A stretch of 64,000 nucleotides of DNA, from NCBI RefSeq assembly GCF_900455735.1, contig NZ_UAUI01000025.1, forward strand, positions 124,001-188,000. The letters are read 5' to 3'. The stretch's first letter is position 1. Each line of letters starts with the position of its first letter. The notes under the pieces are model-generated. The model was given only the letters and a program-made list of their open reading frames with translations. It did not search any database and was not told where the DNA came from. Below, one piece after another: positions 51,401 to 63,451 of the stretch. The position numbers were made by a program, and so were the translations under genes. Origin of the DNA: Rhodococcus wratislaviensis (lineage in GTDB: Bacteria > Actinomycetota > Actinomycetes > Mycobacteriales > Mycobacteriaceae).

Positions 51401-51963
51401 TGCCGAACCGCGACGGCGAGGTCATGGTCGCGTCCGACGGAAAGGCCACGTTGTTCGACGGCCGTTCCGGCGAGCCGTTCCCGTACCCGGTGTCGGTCGG
51501 CTACATGTACATCATCAAGCTGCACCACCTGGTCGACGACAAGATCCACGCTCGTTCGACCGGTCCGTACTCGATGATCACCCAGCAGCCGCTCGGCGGT
51601 AAGGCCCAGTTCGGTGGCCAGCGCTTCGGTGAGATGGAGTGCTGGGCGATGCAGGCCTACGGCGCGGCATACACGCTGCAGGAGCTGCTCACCATCAAGT
51701 CGGACGACGTGGTGGGTCGAGTCAAGGTGTACGAGGCCATCGTCAAGGGCGAGAACATCCCCGAGCCGGGCATCCCCGAGTCGTTCAAGGTGCTCCTGAA
51801 GGAGCTCCAGTCGCTCTGCCTCAACGTGGAGGTGCTGTCCTCGGACGGCGCGGCCATCGCGATGGCCGACGGTGACGACGAGGACCTGGAGCGGGCCGCA
51901 GCGAACCTGGGCATCAACTTGTCCCGGAACGAAGCGGCGACGGTCGACGACCTCGCGAACTAG
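48475..51963 (+). CDS. rpoB: DNA-directed RNA polymerase subunit beta
   Basis: 1162 residues. The rifampicin-binding region reads '[20 protein letters not shown]' then '[13 protein letters not shown]', identical to the sensitive mycobacterial sequence as I remember it, so no resistance substitution is present. The '[18 protein letters not shown]', '[13 protein letters not shown]' and '[17 protein letters not shown]'-like C-terminal parts (here '[20 protein letters not shown]') are intact. The TTG at 48475 with GGAAGGA six bases ahead is used; a GTG at 48457 is an alternative, giving 'VLEGRI' before it. rpoC follows after 117 bp. Confidence 0.97.
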   Translation: [1162 protein letters not shown]

Positions 51964-51971
51964 GTTTCGGT

Positions 51972-52001
51972 CCCCGGGTCCTGAGAAATCAGGGTCCGGG
52001 G
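51972..52001 (+). other. GAAA-capped hairpin between rpoB and rpoC
   Basis: CCCCGGGTCCTGA (51972-51984) pairs with TCAGGGTCCGGGG (51989-52001) over 13 bp including two G-U pairs, closed by a GAAA tetraloop, eight bases after the rpoB stop. Without a T-run it is more likely a processing, stability or partial attenuation element than a full terminator. Confidence 0.5.
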
Positions 52002-52080
52002 GCGTAGTTCACATTTGAATTGGCAGTCAGGTATCGGCGGCCACCGCTGATCCACAATCCCTCTGGGGAAAGGAAGTTAC

Positions 52081-56037
<3,957 letters not shown>

Positions 56038-56091
56038 GCGCTCCGCGCCCGTGAGCGGTTGACGAGTCCTCGGACTCGCCGAGCACTCACC
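56038..56091. repeat. Dispersed palindromic repeat, copy 2 (degenerate, at the rpoC stop)
   Basis: GCGCTCCGCGCCCGTG follows the rpoC TAG directly, then AGCGGTTGACGAGTCCTCGGACTCG with mismatched right arm (GCCGAGCACTCACC). It aligns with the reverse complement of the palindrome at 24351-24418 for about 40 bases with a handful of differences; the first 19 bases counted from the stop codon are identical. The right arm has decayed, leaving only the ACGAGTCC/GGACTCG inner stem and a looser outer pairing. Confidence 0.7.
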
Positions 56092-56097
56092 AAGGAC

Positions 56098-56135
56098 GAA
56101 GGCCCCACCCCTCTCTCTTCGGGGGTGGGGCCTTC
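56098..56135 (+). terminator. Hairpin terminator after rpoC
   Basis: GAAGGCCCCACCCC (56098-56111) pairs perfectly with GGGGTGGGGCCTTC (56122-56135) over 14 bp with a 10-base loop. The tail ATCTGTTTCC is only partly T-rich. It lies 61 bp past the rpoC stop, behind the dispersed repeat. Confidence 0.75.
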
Positions 56136-56200
56136 ATCTGTTTCCATGCCTTGTCGCCCGCCATGCCTTGTCGCCGGATGTTCACCGTTGCTAGCGTCGG

Positions 56201-57433
56201 ATGATGGCCCGGTCGAGGTTCGCCATCGCACTCCTGATCGCCGTCGTCGTGGGGGCCGCGACCTCCTGCACGGCGTCGGACGACCAGCAGGGCGAGGCGA
56301 CGTCGTCGTCGGCGCCTGCCGCGTCCGCCGGTCCCGCGGTGCTCACTCCGGTGGTCGCGGATGTGGTGGCCCCACCGATCCCGGTGACGGGCAGCGACGG
56401 TCGCGTGCACCTGGCCTACGAACTGCGGCTGACGAACACCGGGTCGCAGCCGGCGACGATTACGTCGCTGCAGGTGAAGGGTGACGGCCGCACGCTGGTG
56501 GACCTGAGCGGCGACGCGCTGACGCCGTGGTTCCAGGCCCTCGGCGGAGGCCCGAAGACCGGCACCGTCCTCGCCCCCGGACAGCAGGGGCTGGTGTGGA
56601 TCGACGCGACGCTGAACAGTCCCGACGACGTGCCCGGCAGTCTCGGCCACGTCGTGAACGTCGACTTCCCGCAGGCGACGTCACTCGTGCCGTCGCAGCT
56701 CGCCGAGAACGTGGCGGACACCGAAGTCGACACCCGCGACGCCGTCCGTATCCGCGCGCCCCTCGACGGTCCACGCTGGCTCGACGGCACCGGCTGCTGC
56801 ACGGTCACGTCCCACCGCGCGGCCGTCCTGCCGATCAACGGCCGGATGCTCGCCGCCGAGCGCTTCGCGATCGATTTCGTCCAGCTCGACGAACAGGGAC
56901 GCATCTACGTCGGTGACCAGACCCAGCTGTCCAGCTACGAGTACTACGGCGCACCGGTCCGCGCGGTGTCGGACGGCAAGGTGATCGCCGTCGTTGGCGA
57001 TCTGTCCGAACAGGTTCCGGGTGCCACTCCGCAGGGACTGCCCCTCGACCAGTACGGCGGAAACCACGTCGTCCAGGACATCGGGAACGGGCGGTACGCG
57101 TTCTACGCGCACCTGCAGCCCGGCAGCGTCGACGACATCAGTGTCGGCCAGGACCTGCGGGCGGGAGACCAGATCGGGCTGCTGGGCAACAGCGGAAACA
57201 CCGACGCGCCGCATCTGCACTTCCATCTGATGGACGGGCCGGACTTTCTGGCGGCGAACGGCATTCCGTTCGAATTCGAGAACTTCGACCTCGACGGACG
57301 GGTGACGGGGGAGAGCCTCGAGGCCGCCGCGACCGCCGGCGCCCCGGTGGTCGACGAGGCGGGGACGCAGACCGGATCGCGCAGCGACGAGATGCCGCTG
57401 TACCTCGACGTCGTGACGTTCCCGGGCAGCTAG
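56201..57433 (+). CDS. M23/LytM-domain lipoprotein
   Basis: A 410-residue lipoprotein with signal peptide and lipobox 'GAATSC' (Cys 23). The first ~170 residues form a beta-rich region, and the C-terminal M23 domain has 'GGNHVVQDIGNGRYAFYAHL', 'VGQDLRAGDQIGLLGNSGNT' and 'DAPHLHFHLMDGPDF', where the HLH motif and the first His/Asp sites would bind zinc. Many LytM proteins cleave peptidoglycan; the first zinc ligand pair (H-x3-D) appears as N-H rather than the classic form, so activity is uncertain. It overlaps the stop of the convergent TetR gene. Confidence 0.82.
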   Translation: MMARSRFAIALLIAVVVGAATSCTASDDQQGEATSSSAPAASAGPAVLTPVVADVVAPPIPVTGSDGRVHLAYELRLTNTGSQPATITSLQVKGDGRTLVDLSGDALTPWFQALGGGPKTGTVLAPGQQGLVWIDATLNSPDDVPGSLGHVVNVDFPQATSLVPSQLAENVADTEVDTRDAVRIRAPLDGPRWLDGTGCCTVTSHRAAVLPINGRMLAAERFAIDFVQLDEQGRIYVGDQTQLSSYEYYGAPVRAVSDGKVIAVVGDLSEQVPGATPQGLPLDQYGGNHVVQDIGNGRYAFYAHLQPGSVDDISVGQDLRAGDQIGLLGNSGNTDAPHLHFHLMDGPDFLAANGIPFEFENFDLDGRVTGESLEAAATAGAPVVDEAGTQTGSRSDEMPLYLDVVTFPGS

Positions 57434-57990
57434 CCGAGGAGCCCGCGCTCGACGAACCGGGTGAGCGCGGCGATGCCCTCGTCGTCGCCGCCGTCCCACA
57501 GGCCCACGAAGGCCGTCGCCACCGCGGCGATCAGCCGGGCACTGACCTCGGGGCCGCCGGGGAGGTGCGCCCCGTCCGCGGCGAGGGCCCTGAGGAGTTC
57601 GGCCCACGGCTTCATCTGCTCGATCCCGAAGTCGTGCATCCGCTGCGCGAAGTCGGGATCGACGAGGGCTGCGTCGCGGAGCGCGGCCATCACGGTGCGA
57701 TGCCGCGCCTGAAGTTGCCAGAACACGGCGAGATGAGGGCCGAGGTCCCGCAGATCGCCGGGGGACGTGGTGATGAGTGCGTCCGCGTCGTCGCCGATGT
57801 CGTCCGCGAGCGCGAGGAGCAACGCTTCCTTGCCGTCGAAATGGTTGTAGAACGAACCCGCGGCCTTGCCGGCCTCGGTGGTGATGTCGGTGATGGTGGC
57901 GTTCAGGTAACCCTTGCGTTCGAAGACCACTCTGGCTGCGTCGAGCAGGTCCTGGCGTGTCTGAGCGGCCTTCTCCTGTCGGGTGGTCAC
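57430..57990 (-). CDS. TetR-family transcriptional regulator
   Basis: 186 residues. The N-terminal helix-turn-helix is 'RQDLLDAARVVFERKGYLNA' then 'TITDITTEAGKAAGSFYNHF', followed by a helical ligand domain with 'FWQLQARHRTVMAALRDAAL' and 'LIAAVATAFVGLWDGGDDE'. GTG at 57990 with GGGGAAAG upstream; the frame runs on further without homology. It is divergent from the small membrane protein gene at 58108, whose promoter region it may control. Ligand unknown. Confidence 0.87.
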   Translation of the reverse strand: MTTRQEKAAQTRQDLLDAARVVFERKGYLNATITDITTEAGKAAGSFYNHFDGKEALLLALADDIGDDADALITTSPGDLRDLGPHLAVFWQLQARHRTVMAALRDAALVDPDFAQRMHDFGIEQMKPWAELLRALAADGAHLPGGPEVSARLIAAVATAFVGLWDGGDDEGIAALTRFVERGLLG

Positions 57991-58107
57991 TGCGCTTTCC
58001 CCATCTCCTCGCCGCTCGCGTGCCCTCGCTCGAGCCGGTTCTCGTCCCGTGAAGACTATCCTCGACCACACTTGTCCGATATGCGTGGTTCGCTGAACGG
58101 AGACGAG

Positions 58108-58308
58108 ATGTCCGAGAAGAAGATCGACCGCGTCAAGACCGAGTCGGCACTCGAAGTGCTGCGGGAAAGCCCCACGATCGCACTCATCACCGTGGCACCG
58201 GCGCTGGTCGTCTTCGGGGTGGTGTGGTGGCTGTTCGGATTCTGGTCGGCCCTCGTGCTGGTCCTGATTCTGGGTGTCGTCGCCGTCGTCGGCCGGAAGC
58301 TGTTCTGA
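58108..58308 (+). CDS. Small membrane protein, 66 aa
   Basis: A short N-terminal polar region ('MSEKKIDRVKTESALEVLRE') and a hydrophobic C-terminal half ('IALITVAPALVVFGVVWWLF' and 'ALVLVLILGVVAVVGRKLF') that could span the membrane twice. No known domain. ATG 58108 with CGGAGACGAG upstream; an in-frame ATG at 58081 is an alternative. It is divergent from the TetR gene. Confidence 0.65.
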   Translation: MSEKKIDRVKTESALEVLRESPTIALITVAPALVVFGVVWWLFGFWSALVLVLILGVVAVVGRKLF

Positions 58309-58313
58309 CGCCG

Positions 58314-58826
58314 CTACCGCGGAACGTGAAACGCGGCGAGTGACGCCGCGCTCGACGTCAGTTCGTCCCATTCGCACGGCACCGTGAGGACGGCGAGCGC
58401 AGACGTCGGGAACTTCTCCCGCATCAGGTTGGCATCCCCGGTATCGGGGTTGCCCGCCAGATCCAGTGCCGTCGACGGCATGCCGGGAACATGCCCGACC
58501 ACGAGCAGCGTGCGTACCGACGGTTCGACCCGCACGATCTCCATGAGCACCTCGGACGGGTACGCGCCGTACAACTCCTCGGCGAACCGGGCGGGAGCGC
58601 CGACCCGGGTCGCCTCCAGCGTTTCCCGGGTGCGGCGAGCGGTCGAACACAGCACGGCGTCGATCGGCGGCTGAGTCGACCGCAGCCACTCACCGGCCAG
58701 TCCTGCCTGCTTGCGTCCGCGCGGCGCCAACGGCCGCTCGTGATCCGCGACCCCCTCCGGGTACGCCGACTTGCCGTGGCGCATCAGGATCAGGGTGCGA
58801 TTCCGCGACGAGCTGTGCGAGGCCAT
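58314..58826 (-). CDS. SixA-like phosphohistidine phosphatase
   Basis: A 170-residue histidine phosphatase: 'TLILMRHGKSAYPEG' with R16-H17-G18, 'RPLAPRGRKQAGLAGEWLRS', 'VLCSTARRTRETLEAT' and the second catalytic His in 'TLLVVGHVPGM'. The short form resembles SixA, which removes phosphate from phosphohistidine; small-molecule substrates are also possible. ATG start at 58826. Confidence 0.85.
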   Translation of the reverse strand: MASHSSSRNRTLILMRHGKSAYPEGVADHERPLAPRGRKQAGLAGEWLRSTQPPIDAVLCSTARRTRETLEATRVGAPARFAEELYGAYPSEVLMEIVRVEPSVRTLLVVGHVPGMPSTALDLAGNPDTGDANLMREKFPTSALAVLTVPCEWDELTSSAASLAAFHVPR

Positions 58827-58835
58827 GGCTAGACG

Positions 58836-59849
58836 CTAGCTCCCCACGCCGGCACGTTCACTGTCGAGCTGGGCCATCTGCGCGGGCGCGTAGCGTTCCC
58901 CGGCGACTGCGGTGTCGGGAACCGCTGCGGCGATGGCCGCGAGGTCACCGGCACCGAGGTGGACGTCGAGTGCGCCGAGCGTCTCCGCGAGCCGGGCGAC
59001 GGTACGCGCTCCGACGACGGGCACGATGTCGTCGCCCTGGGCGAGAACCCACGCGATCGCCAGCTGCGCGACGCTCACCCCGTGCTGCGCGGCCACGGCG
59101 GCGAGCGAGTCGACGAGGGTGAGGTTCTGCCGGAGGTTCTCGCCCTGGAACCGGGGGCTGTGCGCGCGGAAGTCGTCGGCCGCGAGAGTCTGGTCGGTGC
59201 GCAGCGAGTCGCTGAGCAGGCCTCGGGAGAGCACGCCGTAGGCGGTCACGCCGATCCCGAGTTCCCGGCAGAGCGGCAGGATCTCGGTTTCGATCCCCCG
59301 GGAGATGAGCGAGTACTCGATCTGCAGATCCACGATCGGGTGCACCGCCGCCGCTCGGCGAAGGGTCTCGGGACCCACCTCGGACAGGCCGATGTGGCGC
59401 ACGTAGCCGGCCTCGACGAGTTCACCGATCGTTCCCACGGTGTCCTCGATCGGCACGGCGGGGTCGAGACGGGCGGGGCGGTAGACGTCGATGTAGTCGA
59501 CGCCGAGACGCTGCAGCGAGTATGCGAGGAAGTTGCGGATCGACTCGGGTCGCGTGTCGACTCCGGCCCACGTGCCGCCGGGCCCGCGCAGACCGCCGAA
59601 CTTGACGCTGAGGGTCACGTCCTCGCGTCGGCGGCCGGCGAGGGCCTTGCCGATCAGGGACTCGTTGTGGCCCGATCCGTAGAAGTCCCCGGTGTCGACG
59701 AGGTCGATCCCGGCGTCGAGCGCCGCGTGGATGGTGGCGACGGACTCCACGTCGTCCGTCCTGCCGTACATCCCGGACATCCCCATGGCGCCGAGGCCGA
59801 GCCGGCTGACGGTGGGACCGGTGGTTCCGAGTGCGGTGGTGCTGATCAT
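58836..59849 (-). CDS. Aldo/keto reductase with catalytic His replaced by Ala
   Basis: A 337-residue (beta/alpha)8 reductase. 'GIDLVDTGDFYGSGHNESLI' gives the catalytic Asp and Tyr, 'VTLSVKFGG' the Lys. The usual His in '(L)YYQHRVDP' is here 'VYRPARLDP', so the fourth tetrad residue is Ala. NADPH-binding parts ('YGVLSRGLLSDSLR', 'IVPVVGARTVARLAETLGAL') are normal. It may represent a subfamily with altered chemistry. The ATG at 59849 is chosen; the open frame upstream overlaps the divergent regulator. Likely controlled by that XRE-type gene, 134 bp away. Confidence 0.85.
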   Translation of the reverse strand: MISTTALGTTGPTVSRLGLGAMGMSGMYGRTDDVESVATIHAALDAGIDLVDTGDFYGSGHNESLIGKALAGRRREDVTLSVKFGGLRGPGGTWAGVDTRPESIRNFLAYSLQRLGVDYIDVYRPARLDPAVPIEDTVGTIGELVEAGYVRHIGLSEVGPETLRRAAAVHPIVDLQIEYSLISRGIETEILPLCRELGIGVTAYGVLSRGLLSDSLRTDQTLAADDFRAHSPRFQGENLRQNLTLVDSLAAVAAQHGVSVAQLAIAWVLAQGDDIVPVVGARTVARLAETLGALDVHLGAGDLAAIAAAVPDTAVAGERYAPAQMAQLDSERAGVGS

Positions 59850-59983
59850 GTTCTGCTCCGATGGTCGGTGTCTGTTCCGGACTGACACCAGCGTCGCCGT
59901 CGCCGGGAGCGGCAACCAGAGACCGTTCATCGGGGGACCGGCGATCCCTGGCAGCGCCCCGGTGGGTCCGGCACAGTTGATGC

Positions 59984-60820
59984 ATGAACCGCTCCGAGTT
60001 GGCCGATTTCCTCCGCCGTCGCAGGGAACAGCTCGTTCCGGCCGACGTCGGATTGCCACCGGGACTGCGTCGGCGGACGCCGGGGCTCCGGCGCGACGAG
60101 GTGGCGATGCTCGCGGGTATGTCGACGGATTACTACACGCGACTCGAGCAGGCACGCGGCCCGCATCCGTCGACGCAGGTCCTGGCGTCGATCGCGCGGG
60201 CGCTGCGGCTGACCGACGATCAGCGCGACCACCTCTACCTGCTGTCGGGACAGGTGCCGCCGATGCGGGCCGCGGGAAACAAGCACGTCGGACCGGGACT
60301 GCTGCACCTGCTCGACAAGCTCGACGACACCCCGGGCTGCGTCATCTCGGATCTCGGGGAAGTTCTGGTCCAGAACCGCATGCACGTGATCCTGTTCGGC
60401 GACGCGTCCCGGTATTCAGGTCTCGACCGGTACGTGCCGTGGCGGTGGTTCGCGCACACCGGCGAGCGCGGGATGTTTCCCGAGGACGATCACGAGCGGC
60501 TCGCCGGAAACCACGTCGCGGATCTGCGGGCGACGGCCGCCCGGCGGGCCGGTGACGCCGACGTGACGGAACTGGTGGACCGCCTCTACGAGAGCAGCGC
60601 GGAGTTCGCGGCGCTCTGGGACCGACACGATGTGGCCGTCCGGCGGTCCGACACCAAGACCGTCCTCCACGCCGAGGTCGGACGCATCGACCTCGTCTGC
60701 GAGACGCTGCTGACCCCGAGCGCCTACCAGCATCTGCTCGTGTACATGCCGCAGCCGGGCTCCGACGCGCGGGCCAGGCTCGACCTGTTGCGGGTGATCG
60801 GCACCCAGCAAATGGTCTGA
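59984..60820 (+). CDS. XRE-family regulator with MmyB-like ligand domain
   Basis: A 278-residue protein. The helix-turn-helix 'RRTPGLRRDEVAMLAGMSTD' then 'YYTRLEQARGPHPSTQVLAS' is the actinobacterial XRE form. After residue ~90, 'LLHLLDKLDDTPGCVISDLG' and 'RYVPWRWFAHTGERGMFPED' belong to the MmyB-like ligand-binding domain. Such regulators usually control the neighbouring divergent oxidoreductase, here the aldo/keto reductase. It abuts the thioesterase gene on the opposite strand with adjacent stop codons. Confidence 0.87.
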   Translation: MNRSELADFLRRRREQLVPADVGLPPGLRRRTPGLRRDEVAMLAGMSTDYYTRLEQARGPHPSTQVLASIARALRLTDDQRDHLYLLSGQVPPMRAAGNKHVGPGLLHLLDKLDDTPGCVISDLGEVLVQNRMHVILFGDASRYSGLDRYVPWRWFAHTGERGMFPEDDHERLAGNHVADLRATAARRAGDADVTELVDRLYESSAEFAALWDRHDVAVRRSDTKTVLHAEVGRIDLVCETLLTPSAYQHLLVYMPQPGSDARARLDLLRVIGTQQMV

Positions 60821-61600
60821 TCAGGTGGCGAGGGGCCCGACCCGGGCCACGGCGCGCAGGGCGTCGTCGACCAGGAACCATACGGTCAGCGACGTCTCGT
60901 CCCGCCGCGAACGCAGGACGATCTCGTCGGTCGACACGATGGGCGAGAGGTACTCGAGCACGGCGCGATGGGGGTTGTCGACGAGGCGGCCGCCGCCCGG
61001 ATGCTCGTGGTCGGCGATCAGTTCTTCGACGGCTTGCCAGTAGACGGCGTTGTTGACGTGGTCGAATGGGTCGATGTCGGTGCGGCGCAGGACGAACTCG
61101 GTATCCACGATGCCGTCCTCGTCGGCGGCCGGAGCATTCTCGACGAGCCACCGCTTCCACTTGAGCCGGTGTTCCTCCGCCGACTCCCCGAGGCGTTCGA
61201 TGAACCCGTCGTCGATGCGGGTGGGCATTCCCGTTTCGCCGCTGATGTGGATCCAGAAACCTTCGGTCTCGATGAGGGCGCCCGCCTCACCCTCGATCTG
61301 GACCCGCATGTTCGTCCAGCGGGTCGACAGCGCCGAGCACCAGCGCCGGAGGTGCACCCGCTCGGGCCACACCGCGGGCCGGACGACGTCGATGACGGTG
61401 CGCCGGACGATCCACAGCGGGTGGCTGTCGGCGGCGTCGACCGCGTCGAGGTTGTCCAGACCCGCGTCCTGCAGATAACGCGCGATCCCGTCGAGGCGCA
61501 GACGCTTGGCCGCATCGATGTCGCCGGTGCGGACCGGCCAGGACGTCTCGAAGACGCGGCCACGTGAGGGTCGAGCGGCGAGGGGTCGGTCGAGTGCCAA
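60821..61600 (-). CDS. Acyl-ACP thioesterase (FatA-like, double hotdog)
   Basis: A 259-residue protein with two hotdog halves: the first with 'ETSWPVRTGDIDAAKRLRLD' then 'GIARYLQDAGLDNLDAVDAA', the second with 'TDIDPFDHVNNAVYWQAVEE', the motif in which plant FatA/FatB-type enzymes carry the catalytic Asn-His ('HVNN'). It would release fatty acids from acyl-ACP. TTG start at 61600 with CGAAGGAA seven bases before. Divergent from fprB over 152 bp. Confidence 0.85.
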   Translation of the reverse strand: MALDRPLAARPSRGRVFETSWPVRTGDIDAAKRLRLDGIARYLQDAGLDNLDAVDAADSHPLWIVRRTVIDVVRPAVWPERVHLRRWCSALSTRWTNMRVQIEGEAGALIETEGFWIHISGETGMPTRIDDGFIERLGESAEEHRLKWKRWLVENAPAADEDGIVDTEFVLRRTDIDPFDHVNNAVYWQAVEELIADHEHPGGGRLVDNPHRAVLEYLSPIVSTDEIVLRSRRDETSLTVWFLVDDALRAVARVGPLAT

Positions 61601-61752
61601 GATGCGGTTCCTTCGCTTGTGGACGGAGCCCTGATTCTTCCATCCGGCACCGGTGCTTGTTTGCGGACGCGATTCTCAGTACAGTTCATATAACTGTTAC
61701 TACGTGTAACACAAACGAGTTCGATGGTCCGGACAGGTGTGAGGAAACCGCA

Positions 61753-63414
61753 ATGGCATATGTCATCACCCAGGCGTGCTGCAACGACGCGAGCTGCGTC
61801 TCCGCATGCCCCGTGAACTGCATCCATCCGACACCGGAGGAGCGGGAATTCGCGCAGACCGAGATGCTGCACATCGACCCGGCAACCTGCATCGACTGCG
61901 GGGCCTGCGTCGATGCCTGTCCGGTCGACGCGATCTTCCCGGAAGACAAGCTCGTCGGCTCGCTCGCCCGCTACAAGGACATCAACGCCGAGTACTACAC
62001 GACCAACCCCATGCCGACCGGGTGGATCCCTCTCACGCCCGCGACTCCGCCGCGCCGCGACCTCGGGAAGCTCCGGGTCGCCGTCGTCGGCGCCGGGCCC
62101 GCGGCCTGCTACGCCGCCGGTGAACTGCTCGAACGTTCGGACGTCGAGGTCGAGATGTTCGAGAAGCTCCCGACGCCGTGGGGACTCGTCCGCGCCGGTG
62201 TCGCGCCCGACCACCCGGGCACCAAGGAGGTGACCCGGATGTTCGAGTGGAGCCTCGACCGGCCGAACTTCGAGTTCCACCTCAACGTCGAGGTCGGCAA
62301 ACACGTCACCCACGACGAGCTGCTGGAGAACCACCACGCCGTGATCTACGCCGTCGGGGCGTCGAGCGACCGGCGTCTGGGAATCGCGGGCGAGGATCTT
62401 CCCGGCGTACACGCCGCCACCGAGTTCGTGGCCTGGTACAACGGCCACCCGGACTACGCGGAGCGCACGTTCGACCTGTCCGCGAAGCGCGCGGTGATCG
62501 TCGGCAACGGCAACGTCGCGCTCGACGTGGCCCGCATCCTCACGATGAACGTCGAGGAGCTGGAACGGACGGACATCGCCGATCATGCCCTCGCCGCGCT
62601 GCGGCGCAGCAACATCGAGGAGGTCGTGCTCCTCGGCCGCCGCGGGCCCGCGCAGGCCGCCTACAGCAACCCCGAGTTCCTGGCGCTCGGCGACCTCGAG
62701 AACGTGGACGTCGTCATCGACGACGCCGACCTCGACCTCGACCCGGCCAGCGAGGCGCTGCTCGACGAACCCGCCACCGCGATGAAGGTCCGGCTGGCGC
62801 GGGAGTTCGCGCAGCGTGCCCCACGGCCCGGTCACAAGCGCATCGTGTTCCGCTACCTGACGTCGCCGCTCGAGGTCACCGGATCCGGCAAGGCCGAGGC
62901 CCTGCGCTACGGACGCAACGAACTGGTGGTCGACGAGTCCGGCACGTTGTCCGCCCGGGCCCGGGGCGAGGAAGGCTCGCTGGACACCTCGCTCGTCCTG
63001 CGATCCATCGGATACCGCGGCAACCCCGTCGGCGGTGTCGCGTTCGACGAGAAGCGCGGCGTGATCCCCAACGAGCACGGCCGGGTCACCGACCGGGTGT
63101 ACGTGACCGGATGGATCAAGCGCGGTCCCAGCGGTGTCATCGGCACCAACAAGGCGTGCGCCAAGGAGACGGTGTCGTCGCTGCTCGCGGATTTCGAGGC
63201 AGGAGAACTCCTCGGCACGGTCGGCACCCGCAAGGACGTGAAGAAGCTGATCGAGCGGCGCCAGCCGGAACAGATCGGCTTCCCCGGGTGGCGGGCGATC
63301 GACAAGGCGGAGACCGGCCGCGCCGAGGGGTCCGGCCGGCCCCGCGTGAAGATGACCGACAAGGTCGAGCTGGTGTCCGTCGCCCGTAGGCGGAAGCGGC
63401 TCTTCGCTCGTTGA
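61753..63414 (+). CDS. fprB: Ferredoxin-NADP reductase with fused N-terminal ferredoxin (FprB)
   Basis: A 553-residue flavoprotein. The first ~80 residues are a 4Fe/7Fe ferredoxin ('ACCNDASCVSACPVNCIHPT' and 'CIDCGACVDACPVDAI'). An adrenodoxin-reductase-type part follows: FAD 'VAVVGAGPAACYAAGELLE', 'FEKLPTPWGLVRAGVAPDHP', NADP 'VIVGNGNVALDVARIL', and 'VYVTGWIKRGPSGVIGTNK'. It passes electrons from NADPH to ferredoxin or P450s. ATG at 61753. A quinone oxidoreductase gene follows after 37 bp. Confidence 0.93.
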   Translation: MAYVITQACCNDASCVSACPVNCIHPTPEEREFAQTEMLHIDPATCIDCGACVDACPVDAIFPEDKLVGSLARYKDINAEYYTTNPMPTGWIPLTPATPPRRDLGKLRVAVVGAGPAACYAAGELLERSDVEVEMFEKLPTPWGLVRAGVAPDHPGTKEVTRMFEWSLDRPNFEFHLNVEVGKHVTHDELLENHHAVIYAVGASSDRRLGIAGEDLPGVHAATEFVAWYNGHPDYAERTFDLSAKRAVIVGNGNVALDVARILTMNVEELERTDIADHALAALRRSNIEEVVLLGRRGPAQAAYSNPEFLALGDLENVDVVIDDADLDLDPASEALLDEPATAMKVRLAREFAQRAPRPGHKRIVFRYLTSPLEVTGSGKAEALRYGRNELVVDESGTLSARARGEEGSLDTSLVLRSIGYRGNPVGGVAFDEKRGVIPNEHGRVTDRVYVTGWIKRGPSGVIGTNKACAKETVSSLLADFEAGELLGTVGTRKDVKKLIERRQPEQIGFPGWRAIDKAETGRAEGSGRPRVKMTDKVELVSVARRRKRLFAR

Positions 63415-63451
63415 CGCCTCCCGCCACCCCTGCGCGTCTAGTGTTTCGAGC

